Assembly (NCBI GenBank): GCA_001872995.1
Contig: MNXO01000031.1
Coordinates: 8,844 to 38,088 of the forward strand
Direction: 5' to 3'
Length of the DNA: 29,245 nucleotides
From: Bacteroidetes bacterium CG2_30_32_10
GTDB lineage: Bacteria > Bacteroidota > Bacteroidia > Bacteroidales > CG2-30-32-10
How positions within the stretch are numbered: the stretch's first letter is position 1; every line of letters begins with the position of its first letter. Below, piece after piece: positions 24,117 through 29,245 of this stretch. Below the pieces are notes generated by a model. The model did not search any database. It saw only the letters and a list, made by a program, of their open reading frames with translations, and was not told where the DNA came from. A program made the position numbers and the translations under genes.

Positions 24117-24136
24117 TTAGTATATTATTATACTAA
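24117..24136. promoter_or_regulatory. Palindrome, candidate TrmB operator
   Basis: TTAGTATA (24117-24124), spacer TTAT, TATACTAA (24129-24136): a perfect 8-bp dyad lying next to the -33 element of the TrmB gene, where an activator or autoregulator would bind. That TrmB is the binder is inference. Confidence 0.5.
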
Positions 24137-24303
24137 TAAATAATTAATCATTCAACTACATTTGTTTTGAGGTACTTAAATTTAAAAAGGGAAATAAAAG
24201 GGCTTATAACAAAGAAAATTGAATAGTTTATAAGTAACGTATATTAATACCTAAGACTGCTGTTTGCTATAAATAATTTAATAATATCTAATAAATAATT
24301 GTT

Positions 24304-24311
24304 TATTTTTG
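24304..24311 (+). promoter_or_regulatory. -7 element of tRNA-Thr
   Basis: TATTTTTG, 14 nt upstream of the tRNA 5' end. Confidence 0.5.
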
Positions 24312-24325
24312 CATTCCATAAAAAA

Positions 24326-24397
24326 GCCTCTTTAGCTCAGCGGTAGAGCAGCTCACTCGTAATGAGCAGGTCGTGGGTTCAATTCCCATGAGAGGCT
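24326..24397 (+). tRNA. tRNA-Thr (anticodon CGU)
   Basis: Acceptor GCCTCTT pairs with GAGAGGC (one G-U), D arm GCTC/GAGC, anticodon stem GCTCA/TGAGC with loop CTCGTAA, T arm GTGGG/CCCAT with loop TTCAATT, discriminator T. The anticodon CGT reads threonine ACG. The CCA is not encoded (CTA follows). Confidence 0.95.
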
Positions 24398-24473
24398 CTA
24401 GCTTTATTAAACCTCTACAATATTAAACAATTAATTTTTTTCACCTTTTTAATTTAATAAAGTTTCTATTCAC

Positions 24474-24854
24474 ATGCTCAACTATAAAAATTATTACACC
24501 ATTCCTGCTCCTCCAGAAGAAGTATATATTGCATTAACCAACCCCAACACTATTCGATTGTGGTCAGGAGAGGTTGCACAAATGAGTACAATTCCAGGTT
24601 CAGAATTTTCACTTTGGGATGGAAGCATCGAAGGTCAAAACCTTGAATTTATAGAAGGAAAAAAAATTGTTCAATTATGGTATTTTGGCGAACAAGAAGA
24701 ACAATCTATTGTTACACTTTTGCTTCACCAAGTTAAGCAAGGTACTTCTATAGAATTGAGCCATACCAATATACCCGATAGTGATTATAAAGACATCGTA
24801 GAAGGTTGGAATGAAATTTATTTTGGTTCTTTGCGGAAGTTTTACGAGGAATAG
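24474..24854 (+). CDS. SRPBCC (AHSA1-like) domain protein
   Basis: A 126-residue protein that is one START/Bet v1-type (SRPBCC) domain: YTIPAPPEEVYIALTNPNTI at the start, a middle GSEFSLWDGSIEGQNLEFIEGKKIV, and a final amphipathic helix (GWNEIYFGSLRKFYEE). Relatives bind hydrophobic ligands or activate Hsp90; bacterial single-domain members have no settled role. It follows tRNA-Thr by 76 bp and may share its transcript. Length is typical. Confidence 0.87.
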   Translation: MLNYKNYYTIPAPPEEVYIALTNPNTIRLWSGEVAQMSTIPGSEFSLWDGSIEGQNLEFIEGKKIVQLWYFGEQEEQSIVTLLLHQVKQGTSIELSHTNIPDSDYKDIVEGWNEIYFGSLRKFYEE

Positions 24855-24935
24855 TTTATTGCTACTTATTTAAGGTCGGCTGAATAAGTGTGTTTTAAAC
24901 AAATTTGATAGATTTAAATTGTTTTTTGTTTTATT

Positions 24936-25070
24936 CTTTTCTTTTTTCATTTCTTCAAAAGAAACAAATAAATCTGCATCAATAGGTGCCACATAAGCAA
25001 AGGGGCTTGGTGATGCAGCCCAGTGCACTCTGCTCGATATAGAGTTTGGTTGAAAATAGAAATGATTTGA
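24936..25070 (-). repeat. Dispersed repeat, copy A (inverted relative to copy B)
   Basis: Read on the minus strand, this ~135 bp aligns over its full length with 28976-29116. The best block is 25 identical bases (25021-24997, matching 29023-29047), then CCTATTGATGCAGAT and a TTTGTTTCTTTT-rich tail. Small insertions shift the reading frame between copies, so it is not coding. It sits directly behind the SRPBCC gene. Confidence 0.75.
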
Positions 25071-25153
25071 AAACATTTTACCACTTGCACATTATTCATT
25101 GTTTATTAAAAAAAGAAATAAATGTGGATTATGTTGATATACAAAATAAAGCA

Positions 25154-25217
25154 TGTTTCAAGAGTCATTGCTATCAAGCGAAGCCTACCTAACTGACAGG
25201 CAAGCGTATCTTGAACA
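25154..25217. repeat. Small element with inverted terminal arms
   Basis: TGTTTCAAGA (25154-25163) and TCTTGAACA (25209-25217) are complementary apart from one extra T and enclose 45 bp of markedly higher GC, including GCCTACC...ACAGGC. It looks like a miniature dispersed element or a long hairpin. Its copy number elsewhere in the genome is unknown. Confidence 0.4.
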
Positions 25218-25247
25218 CAAAAAAAATAATTAGATTAAATAAATATG

Positions 25248-25255
25248 TATATTTG
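25248..25255 (+). promoter_or_regulatory. -7 element of the methyltransferase gene
   Basis: TATATTTG. Transcription would start near 25262, which leaves a leader of about 195 nt before the ATG at 25457. Confidence 0.5.
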
Positions 25256-25286
25256 CATCGTCTAAAAAAGTTGGATGTTTAATTTT

Positions 25287-25372
25287 AAAATGGATATTGT
25301 TAAGTAAATAACCTTTAGTGTTCTACCTTAGGTTATCCCATTTTTTACTCAGACAATTGCATTTCTGAGTAA
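25287..25372 (+). promoter_or_regulatory. Structured 5' leader (possible cis-regulatory RNA)
   Basis: First hairpin: ATAACCT (25308-25314) pairs with AGGTTAT (25330-25336), and further out AAAATGG (25287-25293) with CCATTTT (25338-25344), followed by T residues as in a terminator. Second hairpin: TTACTCAG (25345-25352) with CTGAGTAA (25365-25372). Both lie between the -7 element and the start codon. It could be an attenuator or ligand-binding leader; no known riboswitch class is recognised. Confidence 0.45.
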
Positions 25373-25456
25373 ATTTAATTTCTATTTATTAATAATAGCA
25401 TTTGAGATCTGGTATAAAATAAATTGCCATGATTTCAACTATAAAAATTAAATATC

Positions 25457-26230
25457 ATGAGTAAAGAAAATAAATCAATTAACGAATTCGATATCAATTT
25501 AATCTGCGAATATTTTTCAAGTTTAGAAAGGCAAGGTCCAGGTAGTAAGGAAGCTACCCTTATGGCATTGAGCTTTATTGATAATCTTACCAATAAGTCA
25601 TTTATTGCCGACATTGGTTGTGGAACGGGTGGACAAACAATGGTACTGGCAAAGCATACATCAGGACAGATTAAAGGTATTGACTTGTTTCCTAACTTTA
25701 TTAATCTATTAAACATTAATGCAAACAAACTAAATCTTCAGCATAGAGTAGAGGGTATTATTGGTTCAATGGATAATCTTCCTTTTCAGAGTGAAGAATT
25801 AGACCTTATCTGGTCTGAGGGTGCAATTTATAATATCGGTTTTGAACGTGGCTTGAACGAATGGCGGAAATTTCTAAAAACAGGGGGCTATATTGCCGTT
25901 TCGGAAGCATCTTGGTTTACAGAAGAAAGACCTGCTGAAATCAATGCTTTTTGGTTAGATGCTTATCCCGAGATTGACACTATTTCTAATAAAGTCGCCC
26001 TAATGCAAAAAAACGGTTATATTCCAATAACGAACTTTATACTACCAGAAAACTGTTGGACTGAGCATTTCTATATTCCACAGGTTAAAGCACAAGAAAT
26101 TTTCCTAAAAAAATATAAAGGCAATCAAACTGCGGATGAACTTGTAGCAAATCAACGTCATGAGGCTTTTTTGTATTCTAAGTATAAAGAGTATTACGGT
26201 TATGTTTTCTATATCGGAAAGAAAAATTAA
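25457..26230 (+). CDS. Class I SAM-dependent methyltransferase
   Basis: A 257-residue soluble enzyme with a Rossmann-type fold. Motif I is FIADIGCGTGGQTMVLA (about residues 48-64), motif II KGIDLFPNFI (about 72-81), and the motif IV region is LDLIWSEGAIYNIGF (about 114-128). After the core comes a family-specific C-terminal part (ENCWTEHFYIPQ, YKEYYGYVFYIGKK). Substrate unknown; small-molecule methylation is more likely than DNA, as there is no target-recognition domain or DPPY-type motif. Preceded by a 195-nt structured leader, followed by a decayed transposase. It belongs to the region bracketed by the inverted dispersed repeats. Confidence 0.88.
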   Translation: MSKENKSINEFDINLICEYFSSLERQGPGSKEATLMALSFIDNLTNKSFIADIGCGTGGQTMVLAKHTSGQIKGIDLFPNFINLLNINANKLNLQHRVEGIIGSMDNLPFQSEELDLIWSEGAIYNIGFERGLNEWRKFLKTGGYIAVSEASWFTEERPAEINAFWLDAYPEIDTISNKVALMQKNGYIPITNFILPENCWTEHFYIPQVKAQEIFLKKYKGNQTADELVANQRHEAFLYSKYKEYYGYVFYIGKKN

Positions 26231-26319
26231 GTAATACCTATTTGTGTTTGTTGATGTATTTTTTTTGAAAATATAATAAACTACATCAGCATTATACCAT
26301 GTAAGCATTCATTATCGAA

Positions 26320-26484
26320 AAATTCCTCTGTGAAAGTAAGTGGTATTAGAAAAATTAAAGTTAAACAAAAAGTGTTAGGACAATTTAAATCTGAAAAAGG
26401 GTAAAAACTTATGCGATAAAACGATTTATTATAGATGCCATAAAAAATCTAATCAAAATGTTTTTATCAAACTTAATTTTATAA
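26320..26484 (+). pseudogene. Decayed C-terminal fragment of a transposase (IS66-like)
   Basis: Two frames joined near 26400 read IRKIKVKQKVLGQFKSEKG and then KTYAIKRFIIDAIKNLIKMF, ending at a stop at 26482-26484. This resembles the end of IS66-family transposases in Bacteroidota (IRxIKVKQKxSGQFKS..GA..YAIIRSIIDT.IKN). The reading frame is broken by a one-base shift and the rest of the element is missing. Family assignment is from memory. Confidence 0.55.
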
Positions 26485-26508
26485 CTAATTTTATATTTGA
26501 TTAGTTAT
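26481..26508. promoter_or_regulatory. Inverted repeat around the tetR -33 element
   Basis: ATAACTAA (26481-26488) and TTAGTTAT (26501-26508) form a perfect 8-bp dyad with the -33 TTTG (26496-26499) in the spacer. A second regulator might bind here; it is unlike the TetR-type operators. Confidence 0.4.
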
Positions 26509-26527
26509 AAATTAAAGTTTATATTTG
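26496..26527 (+). promoter_or_regulatory. Promoter of the tetR-like gene
   Basis: TTTG (26496-26499), 20 nt, TATATTTG (26520-26527): a full consensus promoter. The operator at 26531-26544 covers the expected transcription start. Confidence 0.7.
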
Positions 26528-26530
26528 CAG

Positions 26531-26544
26531 ACCAAATGGTCGGT
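26531..26544. promoter_or_regulatory. TetR-type operator 1 (at the tetR transcription start)
   Basis: ACCAAATGGTCGGT, an imperfect dyad directly behind the -7 element. With flanks it reads CAGACCAAATGGTCGGTTTA, nearly the same as operator 2 at 27169-27182. Confidence 0.65.
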
Positions 26545-26546
26545 TT

Positions 26547-27148
26547 ATGAATGATGCAAGAGAACATATCCTAAAAACCTCTCTTTTACTTTTTTTACAG
26601 AAAAGCTACAAAGATGTTACAATGAGTGAAATAGTTGAAAAAACAGGATTTTCAAAAGGAGCATTCTATCACTATTTTACCAGTAAGGAAGAACTGTTTA
26701 AGGAGATTGCATCTAATTTCTTTTCGATGGGTGCGTCAATTACGCATCCTTTAGTAAGGTTTCGCTAAAAACATTTTATTGTCAATACATAGATTTTCTT
26801 AATGATTCACTAATAGCAATGCGTAATTTGGTTGCTGATTCAAGCAATAATGCTTTTAACTTCAATTTTTTTCTAATTTTGTTTGAAGCTGCTAGTCGTT
26901 TTCCAGAATTTCTTAAACTGGAATTAAAACTGCACAAAAAAGATATCAAAGCATGGAAAAGCATTATATCCGTTGCCCAAAAAAAGGGGGAGATTAAAAC
27001 CGTTTCGTCTGACGAGGAAATTGCCAATTTATTTTTGTATTGTACCGATGGTGTGTTTCTTCGTTTTATAAACAACGATAAACCCAAAGCATTCAAAGAT
27101 TTTTTACTTAACACCTATGATACGATTTACAAGAATTTGAAAATCTGA
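26547..27148 (+). pseudogene. TetR/AcrR-family regulator, frameshifted
   Basis: The N-terminal part (26547-26768) is a complete TetR helix-turn-helix: TMSEIVEKTGFSKGAFYHYF. It then runs into a stop at 26766. The rest continues in another frame: from about 26732, VNYASFSKVSLKTFYCQYID and on through the ligand domain to the stop at 27146-27148. The two frames join best if one base was lost near 26731-26735 (SMG then VNYASF). So the gene is either recently broken or the base is a sequence error. As written it yields a 73-residue DNA-binding fragment without ligand or dimer domain. Operators flank the gene on both sides; ABC exporter genes follow. Confidence 0.85.
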
Positions 27149-27168
27149 TTTTTTTTAAATTAATACAG

Positions 27169-27182
27169 ACCGAATGTTCGGT
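27169..27182. promoter_or_regulatory. TetR-type operator 2 (ahead of the ABC genes)
   Basis: ACCGAATGTTCGGT, a perfect 6-bp dyad around TG, 50 nt before the ATPase ATG. It differs from operator 1 at two of 14 positions. No clear -7 element precedes it, so the ABC genes may be read from here or through from tetR. Confidence 0.7.
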
Positions 27183-27232
27183 TTGAAATCAAATTAACTT
27201 AATTATTTGACTAAAAACTTAAAATAAACCTA

Positions 27233-28150
27233 ATGGAGAATATAATAAAAACGGAGAAACTGACCAAGAAATACAAGGACGTATTGGCTGTTTCTGAAAT
27301 CTCCCTAAATGTACGTAAGGGTGAAATTTATGGCTTCTTAGGACTTAATGGCGCAGGCAAAACCACTACCATTCGCATGTTGCTTGGTATGATAAGCCCT
27401 ACTAAAGGCAAAACATTCATTAACGGAAAAGAGGTGCATTCTGGCAGTACTGATTTATGGAAGGAAATCGGCTACTTGGTTGAAATCCCTTATTCATATC
27501 CCGGTCTCACCGTTAGAGAAAATCTCGAAATCATCCGGCAGCTAAGGCTTATAAATGACAAAAACGCTGTTACTACTATTATGGATAAACTTAGACTCAC
27601 TCAATATGCAAACCGAAAAGCTAAAAATTTATCACTTGGTAACTCACAACGATTGGGGCTTGCAAAAGCATTAATTCACAATCCTAATATCATAATTCTC
27701 GATGAGCCTACAAACGGTCTAGATCCTGCGGGTATTTGTGAAATAAGAGAGTTACTCATCGATCTTGCAAAAAATAAAGGGGTAACAATTTTTATATCAA
27801 GTCATATTCTTGGTGAAATATCACGATTTTCGACCCGTATCGGAATTATACACAATGGCAAATTAATACAAGAAATGAATACATCTCAATTAGAGCAACT
27901 CTGTCAGAAAAAATTAAAAATAAATACGAAAAACAATAATTTTGCAAAATCTGTTTTGCAGCAAGCTGGTATTATTGCTACGGATACTCCAGATAATATG
28001 CTCGAAATTCAAAACGAAACAATAATTAATAATCCTGAATCTATTGCAAGCATTTTGGTCAACAATCAGATATCTCCCTCACTTTTAAATGTAGTTGAAG
28101 AAGATTTAGAATCCTATTTTTTAAGAACAATCGGAATAAAAGGAGAATAG
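27233..28150 (+). CDS. ABC transporter ATP-binding protein (BcrA-like)
   Basis: A 305-residue cytosolic ATPase. Walker A GLNGAGKT at residues 37-44, signature LSLGNSQ at 133-139 and Walker B IIILDEPTNGLDPAG with Asp157-Glu158 are intact. The C-terminal ~80 residues form the extra domain typical of bacitracin/lantibiotic-type exporters (BcrA, LolD-unlike). It is followed 2 bp later by an ABC-2 type permease, so the two make a homodimeric-permease exporter. Expected cargo: an antimicrobial peptide or other amphipathic compound, by family only. Control by the TetR-type operator 50 nt upstream is likely. Confidence 0.93.
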   Translation: MENIIKTEKLTKKYKDVLAVSEISLNVRKGEIYGFLGLNGAGKTTTIRMLLGMISPTKGKTFINGKEVHSGSTDLWKEIGYLVEIPYSYPGLTVRENLEIIRQLRLINDKNAVTTIMDKLRLTQYANRKAKNLSLGNSQRLGLAKALIHNPNIIILDEPTNGLDPAGICEIRELLIDLAKNKGVTIFISSHILGEISRFSTRIGIIHNGKLIQEMNTSQLEQLCQKKLKINTKNNNFAKSVLQQAGIIATDTPDNMLEIQNETIINNPESIASILVNNQISPSLLNVVEEDLESYFLRTIGIKGE

Positions 28151-28152
28151 CT

Positions 28153-28935
28153 ATGAAAAATATCAGTATTGCACTTTGGACAGAGTATATGAAAATTCGT
28201 AAATCAAAGATTTTTATCACCACTCTGATTATTTTTACAGTCATTCCTATGATGATTAGTCTAATGATGGTTGTTTCTAAGAATCCGGAAATAGCTTCAA
28301 AATTAGGTCTGATTGGAACAAAAGCAAAAATGTTTGGCGAAAACGATTGGAAAGGTTATTTTGGGTTAATGAGCCAATTAATCGCTTCCATTGGCCTTCT
28401 TGGCTTCGGGTTCGTTACTGCATGGGTTTTTGGTCGTGAACATTCCGAGCGAACCATGAAAGATATTTTAGCGTTACCTGTTGGTCGCTCTTACATTGTT
28501 TTTGCAAAATTTATTATTATTTTTATTTGGTGCTTAATCCTTACTGTTGTTACATATTCTGTTGGTGTCCTTATAGGACAAGTCATAGATATACCAGGTT
28601 GGTCTCCTGCTTTATTTTCTGATTTTTCTAAATCTTTTTTCATTACATACTTTCTTACATTATTTCTTTGTTCTCCAGTAGCATATTTGGCTGGATATAG
28701 CAGGGGTATAATCGCCCCTTTGGGTTTTGTGTTGTTAACAATGATTTTTGCTCAATTTGTTGGCTTAGTGGGTCTTGGTCCCTTTTTCCCTTGGGCAATT
28801 CCTGGACTATTCTCTGTCGCCAAAGATGCACCAGGTTTTCAGCTTCATCATTCAAGCTATATCATTCTTGCCTTAACCTTTGTTTTTGGATATTTGGCAA
28901 CACTTCGCTGGTGGCAACATGCTGACCACCATTGA
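28153..28935 (+). CDS. ABC-2 type permease
   Basis: A 260-residue inner-membrane protein with about six helices. It starts with a cytosolic amphipathic segment (LWTEYMKIRKSKIFITTLII), and WVFGREHSERTMKDILALPV is the conserved ABC-2 coupling loop before helix 3. It lies 2 bp after the ATPase gene and is the last gene of the cassette; repeat copy B begins 41 bp further on. Only one permease gene is present, so it would act as a homodimer. Confidence 0.9.
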   Translation: MKNISIALWTEYMKIRKSKIFITTLIIFTVIPMMISLMMVVSKNPEIASKLGLIGTKAKMFGENDWKGYFGLMSQLIASIGLLGFGFVTAWVFGREHSERTMKDILALPVGRSYIVFAKFIIIFIWCLILTVVTYSVGVLIGQVIDIPGWSPALFSDFSKSFFITYFLTLFLCSPVAYLAGYSRGIIAPLGFVLLTMIFAQFVGLVGLGPFFPWAIPGLFSVAKDAPGFQLHHSSYIILALTFVFGYLATLRWWQHADHH

Positions 28936-28975
28936 TTGACATTCCATTTTTCAATCTTTTTATTTTAAAAATCAT

Positions 28976-29116
28976 CAAATCATTTATATTTTCAACAAAC
29001 CCCAAATTGAGCAGCGTGGGCAGGGCTGCATCACCAAGCCCCTTTGCCTGTGTGTTAGCCTATTGATGCAGATAGACTTTTTTGTTTCTTTTTGTGGCAA
29101 TGACAAAAAGAAAGAA
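28976..29116 (+). repeat. Dispersed repeat, copy B
   Basis: Plus-strand copy of the element at 24936-25070. From CAAATCATTT (28977) through TATTTTCAAC, the shared 25-base block (29023-29047) and CCTATTGATGCAGAT (29058-29072) to the A/G-rich end. The two copies enclose 25071-28975. It lies between the ABC permease and the convergent gene at the window end. Confidence 0.75.
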
Positions 29117-29123
29117 GAGAAAA

Positions 29124-29245
29124 TTATTCCTTTATAATTTTCTCACTACAAACCATCACCCCATCTACTATAAAAGTAGCTATATATAAACCCGCTTTTA
29201 AAGAAGAAGCCACCACTTGTAACTGATTAATATTTGTATTTAGAG
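29124..29245 (-). CDS. C-terminal end of a probable T9SS-sorted protein (partial, start outside window)
   Basis: On the minus strand the frame is open from the window edge to a stop at 29126-29124 and encodes about 39 residues. The ending ASSLKAGLYIATFIVDG followed by VMVCSEKIIKE fits the type A T9SS sorting domain (pattern: hydrophobic-x-GxYxxxxxxDGxxxxxKIIxx) that guides proteins of Bacteroidota through type IX secretion. Only the tail is seen, so the cargo domain is unknown. The final K-I-I-K-E is typical. Confidence 0.65.
   Translation of the reverse strand, partial: LNTNINQLQVVASSLKAGLYIATFIVDGVMVCSEKIIKE

Noticed and set aside
24203..24235. Inverted arms CTTATAA and TTATAAG upstream of tRNA-Thr
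   Set aside because: Short AT-only arms with a long loop in AT-rich DNA are expected by chance.
24870..25076. Open frame of 68 codons on the minus strand
   Set aside because: It runs through dispersed repeat copy A; the matching stretch in copy B is out of frame because of indels, so the similarity is at DNA level only.
26253..26287. Stem TGATGTA/TACATCA as terminator of the methyltransferase gene
   Set aside because: The loop is about 20 nt and there is no T-tract after the stem, so it is weak evidence for a terminator.
26730..26770. Programmed frameshift in the tetR-like gene
   Set aside because: There is no slippery heptamer and no clear downstream structure at the junction; a lost base explains the data better.
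1..29245. CRISPR array, prophage or conjugative element
   Set aside because: No regularly spaced direct repeats, cas, integrase, portal, terminase or relaxase genes are seen.

Overview
The window looks like a piece of a Bacteroidota chromosome. The DNA is AT-rich, and most transcription starts that can be placed carry the Bacteroidota -7 element TAnnTTTG, several with a -33 TTTG/TTG about 19-21 nt upstream. Shine-Dalgarno sequences are not evident. Marker genes agree: an exbB-exbD-tonB-folC run, the long form of amidophosphoribosyltransferase, a DUF2027/Smr-type protein end, SiaB/SiaC-type signalling proteins, and the tail of what looks like a type IX secretion (T9SS) cargo protein. Positions 1-17,900 are mostly housekeeping; 17,900-29,245 is more accessory in character.

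Layout. 1-1,680: end of an Smr-domain protein, the RNase P RNA gene directly behind its stop codon, a lipoprotein, a shared terminator and tRNA-Val on the minus strand. 1,781-5,045 (minus): exbB-exbD-tonB-like-folC. 5,046-6,394: a palindrome-rich divergent intergenic region and a two-gene plus-strand unit encoding a SiaB-like kinase and its SiaC-like target. 6,508-9,785 (minus): ssb, purF-type enzyme, and a gene of unknown function. 9,857-11,672 (minus): glnS followed by tRNA-Gln(CUG), so a synthetase sits beside its own tRNA. 11,775-15,266 (minus): yceD-rpmF-plsX-fabH lipid/ribosome cluster, a terminator, then a lipoprotein. 15,356-17,882 (minus): flippase, MntP-type manganese exporter and QueD-type enzyme, tightly packed.

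18,186-19,838 (minus) encodes a likely toxin-antitoxin pair, an XRE/ImmA-type metalloprotease regulator followed by a DUF4411 PIN-like protein. After a 600-bp AT-rich gap comes a lone Spo0M-like (arrestin-fold) gene. 21,097-24,060 (minus) is a compact unit: TrmB-type regulator, CPBP membrane protease and an exported HExxH protein of unknown family, with a palindrome just upstream of the regulator's promoter. tRNA-Thr(CGU) and an SRPBCC protein follow.

24,936-29,116 looks like an acquired cassette. Two copies of a ~135-bp dispersed repeat in opposite orientation bracket a methyltransferase with a structured leader, a decayed transposase tail, a frameshifted TetR-family regulator, and an ABC exporter (ATPase plus permease). 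Two near-identical TetR-type operators sit at the regulator's transcription start and just upstream of the ABC genes, so the broken regulator probably once controlled both. The best candidates for something undescribed are the TrmB/CPBP/HExxH operon, the stand-alone SiaB-SiaC pair, and the repeat-bracketed TetR/ABC cassette. All calls rest on reading the sequence and on remembered family features; no database search was possible.
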